A DNA stretch of 64,000 nucleotides from Thalassospira indica (GCF_003403095.1 NZ_CP031555.1:868001-932000), one strand, 5' to 3'. Numbered from the stretch's first letter, positions 18,405 through 29,474 are shown. Numbers and translations: made by a program. Notes: generated from the letters alone by a model not told the origin.

Positions 18405-20612
18405 TCACTGAACGGAACTGGCAAGGCTTGCCGAACCGTTTGCATCTTCAAGCGCGCTTAAAACCTCGTCCACACCGAGCAACTCCGAAAGCAAAATGCC
18501 ATCCGGTGCCCCCGGACCAAATACCGCATTGAACGGGATGCCAAACCGGCCATAAGAGGCAAGGTAATCGGCAATCTTTTGATCCGGACGGGTCCAGTCG
18601 GCCTGCATCAGGACAACATCATCCTGCATCAAGGCGTTTCGGACGTCGGGCTTTTCAAGAACCAGCTTTTTGTTGACCTGACAGGTCACACACCATTCCG
18701 CCGTAACATCGATCACGACCGTCTTTCCATCGGCAACCAAACGATCAATGGTTTCAGGTGCAAACGCCTGCCAGACAAGCGTGCCATTGTCCGATGATGC
18801 GCTTGGCGACGACGGCGGTTGTGAAAAGCCGGGCGCAAACAGTGCAACCAAGAAGCCCAGTACCGCCAGCGACGTAAAGGCAAAGCGTGGACGCAGGTTT
18901 GATGTGCGTTTGCGGGCCCAGATAAAGACGCTGCCCAAAATCAGGCCAAGCCCGACAGCAATCGCACCACCCATGCCGATCTGAACCGACAGAATGCCCA
19001 GAAGCCAGATCGCCGTGCCGATCAGGGCAAGGCCCAGAACAACTTTGACACCATTCATCCAGCGACCGGGTTTGGGCAGGATATGGGCCACACGCGGTTG
19101 GATGGCGATGGCAAAATACGGTAGCGCCAAGCCGATCCCCAGCAAGGTAAAGATCCAGAAGATATCAAAAACACTGCCCGCCAGTGCAAAACCAACCGCC
19201 GTGCCAAGGAACGGGGCAGAGCAAGGGGTTGCCAGCAAGGTGGCAAACATGCCGGTCAGGAAGTTGCTGCTGATATGGTGGCCGTGGCTTTCGCTGCGTG
19301 TGATAGCGTCATTTGCCGCGTTGCCAAGCTGATCCGGGCCGGAAATTTCAAACAGCCCCCACATATTCAACGCAAACAGGGCGAGAATAATCGTCATAAC
19401 GGTCAGGAACAGCGGTTGCTGGAACTGAATGCCCCAGCCAATGGTGCCCCCGGCCAGTTTGATGCCGACCAGAACAGCGGCAATCACCCAGAAGGAGGTA
19501 ATGATCCCGGCGGCACTGGCAAGGAAACCGATGCGCACCCGATTGATGTCCTGTTCGCGGGCCTTAAGGGCCGACATGACCTTGATAGACAGAACCGGCA
19601 AGACACAGGGCATGACATTGAGGATCAAGCCGCCAAGCAGGGCGAACAATCCGATCATCGCGAAACTCATGCCCGCCGTTGCGCCCGTACTGGATGCTGT
19701 GTTTGTGGCTGCTTTGCCGTCACCGACAACAAGGTTTTGCTCTACCGAAAGCGGACCGGCGATGACGGTGACGGTGACCGGCTGATCTTTCAGTGTCTGG
19801 TCTTCGGCCAGGCCCATGACAGTCAAATCGAAATACTGAACATCCTCGTTGCTGCCCGTCGCGGTCGTTTGCGGTTCGGGCAGCCCGAAGCCCGCACGCA
19901 GGTCGCTTTCGATCACGATGTCGTCAATACCGACCCCGGCATCATCAAGACCACGAACACCCAGACGCAGGCTGTGTGCATTGCCCTGATTGATGCTGGA
20001 AATACTGGTAACTTCGATGGGAAGGCCGGTGCCCCGCAGCGGCACCTTGGAAACAAATTTTTCGATCTGGTGGGCGTGGTTGCTTGCGATCGAGGTGCCT
20101 GCACCAGCGGCGGCACTTGCCGGGATATCAAGATCAAAGCTGGCAGTTGCCGGAATGCAGATGTCGCTGCACACCAGATAATCGACATCAAGGCGGATCG
20201 CGACCGGCTGGGCCGGATCGGGGATCGCAACATCAATCGGCAGAATGATGTGCTCCTTGTAGCCGAATGTTTCGAGGCCAAAGATCGAAAAGCGGTGAGG
20301 GGCCGGCCAAAGGATGTTTGCGTCGCCGACATTTTCTGAGCCGGTCCAGTCAAGTTGCGGCGGGAAACCGGCATCGCCTGCGCTGCGCCAGTAAATCTTC
20401 CAGTCGGGTTGCAGTTCGTATTCAAGGCCAAGACGGAGTGTCTGTTTGCCGCCAGTTTCGGTTTGCGCACTGATCAGGCGGACTGACGTGAAGTCCTCAT
20501 CGACCCAGTCGGTTGCCATATCCGATGCAGCCAGTGCAACAGAACTTGCACCGATCGATGAAAGGCAGATGGCAATCAAAAGAGCCAAGCGGGTGATAAG
20601 GTGGCGGAGCAC
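18405..20612 (-). CDS. DsbD/ScsB-family thiol:disulfide interchange protein
   Basis: This inner-membrane protein carries electrons from cytoplasmic thioredoxin to periplasmic thiol proteins. Visible order in about 735 aa: signal peptide (to about residue 30), a periplasmic domain with a Cys pair in VCSDICIPA, a membrane core of eight or so helices with the reactive cysteines in NVMPCVLP and ATPCSAPF, and a C-terminal thioredoxin-like domain with EWCVTC. The large N-terminal domain is more like ScsB (copper tolerance) than classical DsbD. The GTG at 20612 follows AAGGA by 7 nt and is preferred to the GTG at 20630. It may also supply electrons to CcmG/CcmH, since ccdA is not seen in this window. 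Confidence 0.87.
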   Translation of the reverse strand: MLRHLITRLALLIAICLSSIGASSVALAASDMATDWVDEDFTSVRLISAQTETGGKQTLRLGLEYELQPDWKIYWRSAGDAGFPPQLDWTGSENVGDANILWPAPHRFSIFGLETFGYKEHIILPIDVAIPDPAQPVAIRLDVDYLVCSDICIPATASFDLDIPASAAAGAGTSIASNHAHQIEKFVSKVPLRGTGLPIEVTSISSINQGNAHSLRLGVRGLDDAGVGIDDIVIESDLRAGFGLPEPQTTATGSNEDVQYFDLTVMGLAEDQTLKDQPVTVTVIAGPLSVEQNLVVGDGKAATNTASSTGATAGMSFAMIGLFALLGGLILNVMPCVLPVLSIKVMSALKAREQDINRVRIGFLASAAGIITSFWVIAAVLVGIKLAGGTIGWGIQFQQPLFLTVMTIILALFALNMWGLFEISGPDQLGNAANDAITRSESHGHHISSNFLTGMFATLLATPCSAPFLGTAVGFALAGSVFDIFWIFTLLGIGLALPYFAIAIQPRVAHILPKPGRWMNGVKVVLGLALIGTAIWLLGILSVQIGMGGAIAVGLGLILGSVFIWARKRTSNLRPRFAFTSLAVLGFLVALFAPGFSQPPSSPSASSDNGTLVWQAFAPETIDRLVADGKTVVIDVTAEWCVTCQVNKKLVLEKPDVRNALMQDDVVLMQADWTRPDQKIADYLASYGRFGIPFNAVFGPGAPDGILLSELLGVDEVLSALEDANGSASLASSVQ

Positions 20613-20934
20613 GTGTTGTTCCTTAAGCACGAAAAACCGATTTGCGCAGTGTTGGCCAAACTTGTGGCACAGAAGAGGCGTAATTCCAGTCCCCGTTCAA
20701 ATCAAGCCACGACTGTGTGAACGCCCTATCACTAGCACATGCCGACAGGGACTTGTCCTGATCCAACGCAAAACGAGACGGATCCATTGCCATGGCAGTG
20801 CGTTCCTACCTACATGAGGTATATGGGAATCCGGAATGTCAAACGACAAAAAAAACACGGTTTTCCGGGTTCTTGATGGAAATGGGCAGGTATTCGCGCT
20901 AGGCTCTGTGAAACAGGATAAAGAGAGTTGCGAC
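20613..20934. other. Intergenic region between dsbD-like gene and yqgE
   Basis: This 322-nt divergent gap must hold promoters for both genes. I see no terminator, repeat or clear regulatory dyad. The yqgE frame stays open back to an ATG at 20836, so part of it might be coding if that start is used. Confidence 0.4.
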
Positions 20935-21513
20935 ATGGCAGAAGGTATAGGCACGGGTGATTATCTCGGCGGCAAGCTGTTGGTAGCGATGCCGGGCATG
21001 CGTGATCCGCGTTTCTCGCAAAGTGTGGTCTATATCTGTGCGCACAATAAGGACGGGGCGATGGGGCTGGTGATCAACCGCCTGATCGACAGTATTACCT
21101 TCCCGGAACTGCTTGAACAGCTTGGCATTGCGCGGCCTGCGCCGACGATTGAAGATATTCAGGTACATTTTGGCGGGCCGGTCGAAAGCAGTCGTGGCTT
21201 TGTTCTGCATTCAACCGACTTTTCCAACGAAGCAACACTGCATGTTGATCATGGTGTTTCGGTGACCGCCACTGTGGATATTCTTGAACAGATCGCCGTT
21301 GGCGAAGGCCCGGAAAGCCGCATTCTGGCATTGGGATATGCCGGGTGGCGCAGCGGGCAACTGGAAAGTGAAATTCTTGCCAATGGCTGGCTGCATGTAG
21401 ATGCAGATGCCGATCTTCTGTTTGACATCGACTGCGAAGACAAGTGGGAACAGGCGTTTTCCAAGCTCGGTTTTGCGCCGGAATTACTTTCGGGGGATGC
21501 TGGCCACGCTTAA
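20935..21513 (+). CDS. yqgE: YqgE/AlgH family protein
   Basis: This is a conserved cytosolic protein of unclear biochemical role; AlgH in Pseudomonas affects alginate production and other traits. The 192-aa product has the family N-terminus [13 protein letters not shown], the GLVINR segment and the [16 protein letters not shown] region. The ATG at 20935 gives the usual length and follows AGAGAG. An in-frame ATG at 20836 would add a 33-residue leader with no family match and a poor ribosome site. A bidirectional terminator follows. Confidence 0.92.
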   Translation: MAEGIGTGDYLGGKLLVAMPGMRDPRFSQSVVYICAHNKDGAMGLVINRLIDSITFPELLEQLGIARPAPTIEDIQVHFGGPVESSRGFVLHSTDFSNEATLHVDHGVSVTATVDILEQIAVGEGPESRILALGYAGWRSGQLESEILANGWLHVDADADLLFDIDCEDKWEQAFSKLGFAPELLSGDAGHA

Positions 21514-21545
21514 AGTATATTGCTTTAATACCGGGCCAAAAAACA

Positions 21546-21574
21546 AACGCCTGCCTCATCGGCAGGCGTTTTTC
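21546..21574. terminator. Bidirectional terminator between yqgE and second cheZ-like gene
   Basis: AACGCCTGCC (21546-21555) pairs with GGCAGGCGTT (21561-21570) around TCATC, with flanking A and T runs. It serves two convergent genes. Confidence 0.9.
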
Positions 21575-21593
21575 GTTTCGGATTGAATGAAGA

Positions 21594-22418
21594 TCAATCA
21601 AACAGCGCGTCGATTTCTTCCTGCGAGAAAATCTGATCAACTTCATCCTGCGACACGCGATTGGCATTCTGTGGCGCCTTGGTGACGGTTTTATCCAGAT
21701 TGTCGAGGCCTTTGGGATCTGGCGGAAGATCGAAGTCGCCAAAGTCGTCTTCGCCCCAAATCTCGATCACGCGGTTCACGCGTTCCTCGATATATTTCAT
21801 GGTGTTGACGACTTTGGTGATCCGCTGCCCGGTAAGATCCTGGAAGTTACAGGATTCAAAGACCTTCACGACCAGTTCAACGATATCGTCGGCCAGGCCC
21901 TGGGTGTAGTCGTCTGTGGCGGCGGATCGAATATTGTGGGCAACAGCGTCAATTTTCTCAACGGTTTCAAGAATGTTTGCCGTCGCATCCTCTGTTGCCG
22001 CAACAACAGAATCAAGCTCGCCCTTGACGATGTTAAGGCGCGTTCCGCTGTCATCTTCGGGCGCGGTATAAAGGGCGGCGATTTCGCGTTTTGTTTCCTG
22101 AATGGAATTGGCAAGGGCGCGAACTTCGTTTTTCACCAGACGCAGCTCATTGCGCGCGTCGACCTGTTCGTCGTCTTCCGGGTCGATTGCCTTGTTCGCC
22201 TTTTTCTGCTCTTCGATCATCACGCGGATGTCGGTAAGCAGTTCAAGCTTGAGATCCTCTATTGCGGTATGCAGGCTCGAAATGTCGGCGCCACCGACAG
22301 AGCCATTCGCATCAGTCGGCATGTCGGTCGGCAAGGCGACCATGTCGCTCATGGTTTCGAGTTTGTTGAGCAACCGCATTTCCGCGGTAAATAGTCTTTT
22401 ACTTCCTGAGCGTGCCAT
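21594..22418 (-). CDS. cheZ: CheZ-like chemotaxis phosphatase, paralogue 2
   Basis: This 274-aa protein is a second member of the CheZ phosphatase family. Long helices (about residues 60-190) lead to the catalytic helix SCNFQDLTGQRITKVV, with D194 and Q198 in the CheZ spacing. The start region KRLFTAEMRL matches the first paralogue at 16087. The C-terminus carries two back-to-back tails, VSQDEVDQIF and SQEEIDALFD, each like the FliM/CheZ CheY-binding peptide. AGAGG lies 7 nt before the ATG. It is alone on its strand, transcribed toward yqgE and away from the cox operon. Confidence 0.82.
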   Translation of the reverse strand: MARSGSKRLFTAEMRLLNKLETMSDMVALPTDMPTDANGSVGGADISSLHTAIEDLKLELLTDIRVMIEEQKKANKAIDPEDDEQVDARNELRLVKNEVRALANSIQETKREIAALYTAPEDDSGTRLNIVKGELDSVVAATEDATANILETVEKIDAVAHNIRSAATDDYTQGLADDIVELVVKVFESCNFQDLTGQRITKVVNTMKYIEERVNRVIEIWGEDDFGDFDLPPDPKGLDNLDKTVTKAPQNANRVSQDEVDQIFSQEEIDALFD

Positions 22419-22708
22419 AGACGAACCTCTGTCTTTGAACCGTCTGCATCGGGCAGCAACCTGGCTGGTTGCGGTGCACGGAACATCGGGAATGCATACG
22501 TTTTGGTAGAATAGTCGGCAAAGCTGATATATCCAACCGAATTTCTATCCGTGATATTGGGGAAAAGTCCGCTCAATTAAAGGGTTCGGACAGTATTTTT
22601 GCATTTGGTTTCTTAAGGCCTGCGTCAGGCCTGTATCCGAATCGTTGCGAAAATCGATCCTGGAGGGGGCTTTTGCGAAAAATCAGCCCGGATCAGGACG
22701 CTGTCAGG

Positions 22709-22723
22709 ATGACGTAACGTCAT
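22709..22723. promoter_or_regulatory. Palindromic site ATGACGT-A-ACGTCAT
   Basis: Perfect 7-bp-arm palindrome about 500 nt upstream of coxB and 290 nt upstream of the cheZ-like gene. It looks like a dimer binding site. The regulator is unknown. Confidence 0.4.
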
Positions 22724-22921
22724 GTTGATCCGGCAATGTGCGGATTGCGTAGGAATTGAAAAGAAATGGCTTTAGCCATTGGTTGAAGTGATTCTAACGA
22801 GTTTTGCGCATATATTGCAAAGCAGCATTCGTTGGAAAGGTGAAAATCGGCCATGCGGAATGGCGGTTTTTCTATCCAAGGGTGGGTGTTTAGAACGATT
22901 TCAGCCAAAACCACCGCGCTA

Positions 22922-22940
22922 ATTTGATGGATTATCAAAT
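22922..22940. promoter_or_regulatory. Palindromic site ATTTGAT-N5-ATCAAAT
   Basis: Perfect 7-bp arms with a 5-nt centre (GGATT). The core resembles the FNR/FixK box TTGAT-N4-ATCAA, which controls oxidases in alphaproteobacteria, but the spacer is one base too long, so that assignment is doubtful. It lies 268 nt upstream of coxB. Confidence 0.35.
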
Positions 22941-23208
22941 ACATTTTTTGTGCAACGCAGCGAGGTTTTTTCTGGAACAGGTGTCGAAGATACGCTATTT
23001 GCCTGCGTTACCAATGTACTTTCATGTGCAGGCTATTTAAGAATAAGATATGTCAGAGGAAATGCTCCGGCCCGTTGATTTTTAATCTTTGGTTGAAGCG
23101 GTGAAATGTCCCCCGCAGGGCACATGACGCCGGGTCAACAAAAGCAGACGGGGGTGGGGAAGAGTGAGGCATATCGCCTTGAGATGTAATGCGAGGGGGC
23201 AGATTCGC

Positions 23209-25655
<2,447 letters not shown>

Positions 25656-25672
25656 GTGATCCTGGTTTAAGT

Positions 25673-25698
25673 CCCCCGCAGGCCCCGGTTTGCGGGGG
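25673..25698. promoter_or_regulatory. Hairpin between coxA and ctaB
   Basis: CCCCCGCA (25673-25680) pairs with TGCGGGGG (25691-25698) around a 10-nt loop, with no T-tract. It is more likely a messenger-stability or processing hairpin that separates abundant coxBA from the assembly genes than a full terminator. Confidence 0.4.
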
Positions 25699-25734
25699 GC
25701 ATCCTACCGCCCCAAACGAGAAGACCAGAGTTCA

Positions 25735-26661
25735 ATGACCAAGCAGGTTGCAGATCAGACCCTAGCGCTTGAAAACGCAGTATCCCTGCCGGTTTCGGAT
25801 GTGCGTGACTATATCGCGTTGCTCAAACCCGGTGTGATGACGCTTGTGGTTTTCACCGGTGCTGTGGGGTTGCTGATTGCCCCGGGTTCGATCCATCCGT
25901 TTCTGGGACTCGTCGCAATCGCCTGTATCGCTATCGCCAGTGGTGCCGCGGCATCCATTAACATGTGGTATGATCGTGATATCGATATCCACATGAAACG
26001 TACCCAAAACCGACCGATCCCGGCCGGGCGCGTGCCCGCCGACGAGGCCTTGTCTCTTGGCATTGCGCTGTCGATTGTTTCGGTCACGATCATGGCGGTT
26101 GCCATCAATATTGCTGCTGCGGTTTTGCTGGCTGTATCGATAGCGTTTTACGTGTTCGTCTACACCATCTGGCTGAAACGCAGCACACCACAGAATATCG
26201 TCATCGGCGGTGCCGCCGGGGCCTTTCCCCCGATGATCGGCTGGGCGTCGGTGACGGGCGGGATTGATATCAATTCAATCGCGCTGTTCATGATTATCTT
26301 TATGTGGACACCGCCGCATTTTTGGGCGCTGGCACTGTTTCGGTGCGGCGACTATGCCAAGGTCGGTGTTCCCATGATGCCGGTGGTTGCCGGTGACGCC
26401 GCAACCAAAAAGCAGATGCTGGTTTATACCATTCTGCTTTTGCCGGTGACCTTTGTTCCGGTCGCGACCGGATTGCTAGGAACGATTTACGCCGTGACGG
26501 CGGGTCTGACCGGGCTTTGGTTCCTGCGCCATGCGGTACGGGTTTTGCGCAACGCCGAAGAACGCGCGCCGCACAAGATGTTTGGATATTCCATTTTGTA
26601 TCTGTTTGTCCTGTTTGGGGCGATGGTTGCAGATGTCTGGCTTGGCGGGTTCATCGTATGA
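25735..26661 (+). CDS. ctaB: Protohaem IX farnesyltransferase (haem O synthase)
   Basis: This integral membrane prenyltransferase adds a farnesyl group to haem b to make haem O, the precursor of haem A for CoxA. The 308-aa product has the Asp-rich motif NMWYDRDIDIHMKRT (about residues 76-90) and about eight or nine helices of the UbiA fold. The second conserved loop YTIWLKRSTPQN is present. It overlaps the small coxF-like gene by 4 nt (ATGA). Confidence 0.95.
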   Translation: MTKQVADQTLALENAVSLPVSDVRDYIALLKPGVMTLVVFTGAVGLLIAPGSIHPFLGLVAIACIAIASGAAASINMWYDRDIDIHMKRTQNRPIPAGRVPADEALSLGIALSIVSVTIMAVAINIAAAVLLAVSIAFYVFVYTIWLKRSTPQNIVIGGAAGAFPPMIGWASVTGGIDINSIALFMIIFMWTPPHFWALALFRCGDYAKVGVPMMPVVAGDAATKKQMLVYTILLLPVTFVPVATGLLGTIYAVTAGLTGLWFLRHAVRVLRNAEERAPHKMFGYSILYLFVLFGAMVADVWLGGFIV

Positions 26662-26798
26662 CGGAGCACCCCAAAATGAGCAAAGCCGAACTCGAAGCGT
26701 TTTACGCCAAGCGTAAAAAGAAGAACTGGGCGTTTTTGGTGATTTTGACCAGCCTGATTGTGCTGTTCTTTGCCATAACCATTTTGAAGATGAGCTAG
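26658..26798 (+). CDS. Small single-helix membrane protein, CoxF-like
   Basis: This 46-aa product starts at an ATG overlapping the ctaB stop and ends 6 nt before ctaG. It has a charged N-terminus (KRKKKNW) and one hydrophobic helix (about residues 25-41). Small proteins in this exact position, between ctaB and ctaG, are annotated CoxF in alphaproteobacterial oxidase operons. A role in oxidase assembly is inferred from position alone. Confidence 0.7.
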   Translation: MTEHPKMSKAELEAFYAKRKKKNWAFLVILTSLIVLFFAITILKMS

Positions 26799-26804
26799 GA
26801 AACC

Positions 26805-27395
26805 ATGGCTGATCAACAACACACAGATACAGTAAAGAAGCGCAACAAGCGCGTGATGCTGAGTTGTGCCGCCGTCGTTGGCGGCATGATTGGCCTGTCC
26901 TATGCGTCGGTTCCGCTTTATGAGCTGTTTTGTCAGGTAACCGGATTTGGCGGCACGCCGCAGGTGGGCAAAGACACCGGCGTTGAAGTCTCGGAAAAGA
27001 CCATCAAGGTCCGGTTCAACGCCGATGTGAATTCCGGCTTGCCGTGGCAGTTCAAACCCGAACAGCGTGAAATCACCGTCCGTCTGGGCGAAGACAATCT
27101 GGCCTATTACATGGCCGAAAACATGTCGGTCAAGCCGATCACCGGTCAGGCTGTCTATAATGTGACGCCGCTCAAAGCCGGGCAGTATTTCAGCAAGATC
27201 GCATGTTTCTGTTTTGACGAGCAAACCCTTCAACCGGGCGAGCGCGTTGACATGCCGGTCAGTTTCTATGTCGATCCGGCGATTGCCGAAGACATCAATA
27301 CCCAAGACGTGAAGACGATTACCCTGTCATACACTTTCTTCAAATCCGAGGCATCGTTCGAAGCGGTTGGCAGGAACGAAGATCAGGGAGGCTGA
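26805..27395 (+). CDS. ctaG: Cytochrome c oxidase assembly protein CtaG (Cox11 family)
   Basis: This copper chaperone, membrane-anchored with its main domain in the periplasm, inserts CuB into subunit I. The 196-aa protein has one N-terminal helix (about 18-37) and an immunoglobulin-like domain. The copper-binding motif CFCF (in KIACFCFDEQ) is visible, as is the family signature VPLYELFCQVTGFGGT. AGGAAACC precedes the ATG. It is placed in the oxidase operon as expected. Confidence 0.95.
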   Translation: MADQQHTDTVKKRNKRVMLSCAAVVGGMIGLSYASVPLYELFCQVTGFGGTPQVGKDTGVEVSEKTIKVRFNADVNSGLPWQFKPEQREITVRLGEDNLAYYMAENMSVKPITGQAVYNVTPLKAGQYFSKIACFCFDEQTLQPGERVDMPVSFYVDPAIAEDINTQDVKTITLSYTFFKSEASFEAVGRNEDQGG

Positions 27396-27477
27396 CAGAT
27401 CGCAGTCATGCGATTTGCTGTCTCTGTTTAACAAAGCGAACTTGAGTTTCTTTTGTAAGGATTGAGGGGGACAAGGA

Positions 27478-28278
27478 ATGAGTGATCATGCTCAGAAACA
27501 TCCGTTCCACCTGGTGGACCCGAGCCCGTGGCCGCTGGTAGCAGCCGCAGCCGCAGGTCTGTTTACTGGTGGCATGGTCATGTTCATGCATTCGGATCGT
27601 GCGCCGGCTGACTTCTGGCTGGCAGCGATCGGCATTGCAGGCATTCTGTTTGTGATGTTCCGTTGGTGGAGCAACGTGATCAGCGAATCACGCATCTATC
27701 ATAACAAGGTCGTTCAGATTGGCCTGCGTTATGGCATGTCGCTGTTCATCGCATCCGAGGTGATGTTCTTTGTCGCCTTCTTCTGGGCGTTCTTCCACAA
27801 TGCGTTTGTGATCTTCAGCCCCGGTGTGACCGAATGGCCGCCCGCAGGCGTTGAAGTGCTTGATCCGTGGGATCTGCCGTTCCTTAATACCCTGATCCTG
27901 CTGTTGTCTGGCTGTACCCTGACATGGGCGCATCATGGCATCCTGGAAGGCAAGAAAAAGGATCTGGTTCAGGGACTGGCATTGACCGTGGGCCTTGGAG
28001 TCATCTTCCTGTTCCTGCAGGCCTATGAGTACAGCCACGCGGCATTTGGCTTCTCTGACAACATCTATTCCTCGACCTTCTACATGGCGACCGGTTTCCA
28101 TGGTTTCCACGTGTTTGTCGGTACGGTGTTCCTGGCGGTTTGCCTTGTGCGTGCCATGAAAGATGGCTTCAAGCAGGATCATCACTTTGGTCTCGAAGCG
28201 GCAGCCTGGTACTGGCACTTTGTTGACGTCGTATGGCTGTTCCTGTTCTTTGCCGTTTACATCTGGGGTGGCGAATAA
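27478..28278 (+). CDS. coxC: Cytochrome c oxidase subunit III
   Basis: This non-catalytic core membrane subunit stabilises the oxidase and helps proton uptake. The 266-aa protein has seven predicted helices and the characteristic N-terminus KHPFHLVDPSPWPL. The phrases FFWAFFHNAF and YWHFVDVVWLFLF match conserved helices, with lipid-binding carboxylates in between. It follows ctaG by 82 nt. Confidence 0.96.
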   Translation: MSDHAQKHPFHLVDPSPWPLVAAAAAGLFTGGMVMFMHSDRAPADFWLAAIGIAGILFVMFRWWSNVISESRIYHNKVVQIGLRYGMSLFIASEVMFFVAFFWAFFHNAFVIFSPGVTEWPPAGVEVLDPWDLPFLNTLILLLSGCTLTWAHHGILEGKKKDLVQGLALTVGLGVIFLFLQAYEYSHAAFGFSDNIYSSTFYMATGFHGFHVFVGTVFLAVCLVRAMKDGFKQDHHFGLEAAAWYWHFVDVVWLFLFFAVYIWGGE

Positions 28279-28305
28279 GCCACCCGTCAGGTCAGACACA
28301 AGATC

Positions 28306-28671
28306 ATGGATGATTATTATCCAAACCTTTCCCCCATTCGTACCGGGTTGGCATGCAAATGCCCCCGCTGCGGTGGGGGAAAGTTGTTTTCGGGCTATTT
28401 GACAGTGCGCGAAACCTGCGAGGTTTGCGGACTGGATTTGCGCGGCCATGATTCCGGTGATGGTCCGGCTGTTTTCATCATCTTTATTCTCGGATTTCTG
28501 GTGGTGCCGATGGCGCTATGGGTTGAAATGACCTATGTGCCTCCACTCTGGCTGCACGCGGTTGTGTGGGGGCCGGTGATCATTGGTTTGACGCTGGTCT
28601 TGCTAAGGCCGCTTAAAGGCATCATGGTGGCGCTGCAATACCGCCACCGATCGACATCCGAACAGGACTGA
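28306..28671 (+). CDS. DUF983 family membrane protein
   Basis: This 121-aa protein has an N-terminal zinc-ribbon-like part with two CxxC pairs (CKCPRCGGG and CEVCGLDL) and two hydrophobic helices (about 57-77 and 83-103). DUF983 proteins regularly occur between coxC and surf1 in alphaproteobacteria, so an oxidase assembly role is likely but not demonstrated. It is 6 nt from surf1. Confidence 0.85.
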   Translation: MDDYYPNLSPIRTGLACKCPRCGGGKLFSGYLTVRETCEVCGLDLRGHDSGDGPAVFIIFILGFLVVPMALWVEMTYVPPLWLHAVVWGPVIIGLTLVLLRPLKGIMVALQYRHRSTSEQD

Positions 28672-28677
28672 CCCTTC

Positions 28678-29409
28678 ATGCCACTTCTTAAAACGCGTCC
28701 CAGTCTGGCGATGAAAATTTCCGCCGGACTGTCTCTGATCATTCTTTTGGGGCTTGGTTCCTGGCAGGTTGACAGACTGTTCTTGAAAAAAGACCTGATC
28801 GAAATGCGCCAGGCGCAGGCACAAATGCCGCCAATTGCCGTGCCGACCGATACCGTGCTTGATCCCGATATGGCGTTTCGCGCAGCCTATGCCGAAGGTC
28901 GTTACCTGAACGATCAGGAAAAATACCTGATGGCGCGCACCCGGCGCGGCAATGTCGGTTTTCAGTTGATCACCCCGCTTGAACAGGAAGATGGCCGCAT
29001 CATTCTGGTCAATCGTGGCTGGGTGCCGCAGGATTACCGCGAACCTGAAACCCGCCCCGACAGCCTGATCGAGGGTCCGGTGCGTGTGTCGGGTGTTTTG
29101 CGCCTGCCAAGTGAAAAGCATTGGGCGCAGCCGGAAAATGACGCCATCCGTAATCAGTGGTTCTATGTCGATGTCAATCACATGGCCGAAGATACCGGTG
29201 CGGACCTTGCAAGCCCGTATTATCTCGAACTCGACGATACGCCGATCCCGGGCGGATTGCCGATTGGCGGGCAGGCCAAGGTTGAGTTGCCCAACAACCA
29301 TCTGGAATATGCCATCACCTGGTATAGCTTGGCACTTACCCTGATCGTGATGTTTGTCCTTTATCACCGCCGCCCAAGCAGCGATGACGAAAAAGACGCG
29401 CAAGCCTGA
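28678..29409 (+). CDS. SURF1 family cytochrome oxidase assembly protein
   Basis: This inner-membrane protein assists haem A delivery to subunit I. The 243-aa product has helices at both ends (about 15-33 and 213-233) with a periplasmic domain between. The family motifs GSWQVDRLFLKK, RTRRGNVGFQLITPL and LVNRGWVP are present, followed by NNHLEYAITWYSLA. It is the last gene of the oxidase operon. Confidence 0.93.
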   Translation: MPLLKTRPSLAMKISAGLSLIILLGLGSWQVDRLFLKKDLIEMRQAQAQMPPIAVPTDTVLDPDMAFRAAYAEGRYLNDQEKYLMARTRRGNVGFQLITPLEQEDGRIILVNRGWVPQDYREPETRPDSLIEGPVRVSGVLRLPSEKHWAQPENDAIRNQWFYVDVNHMAEDTGADLASPYYLELDDTPIPGGLPIGGQAKVELPNNHLEYAITWYSLALTLIVMFVLYHRRPSSDDEKDAQA

Positions 29410-29474
29410 TCTTGTCGCCACCACTTGAATGATATTTTGCGGACAGCAGCCGGACTGCCCGCGCAGGAGTTCCC

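Larger units (their letters stand above)
22419..23208. other. 790-nt intergenic region upstream of the cox operon
   Basis: No convincing gene lies here. Short frames of up to 27 codons occur but lack support. The region is AT-richer than its neighbours. It must contain the divergent promoters of the second cheZ-like gene and the cox operon. Two symmetric sites are listed separately (22709-22723 and 22922-22940). The long leader could also hold an unrecognised small RNA. Confidence 0.5.

Noticed and set aside
19275..20339. 354-codon plus-strand frame inside the dsbD-like gene
   Set aside because: Antisense shadow of a well-supported membrane protein; its composition is typical of mirrored codons.
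22922..22940. Firm assignment as an FNR/FixK box
   Set aside because: The arms fit but the spacer is 5 nt instead of 4, so only a generic palindrome is reported.
23105..23188. 27-codon frame in the leader of coxB
   Set aside because: Short, Gly/Gln-rich, no ribosome site and overlapping the probable coxB leader; not reported as a gene.
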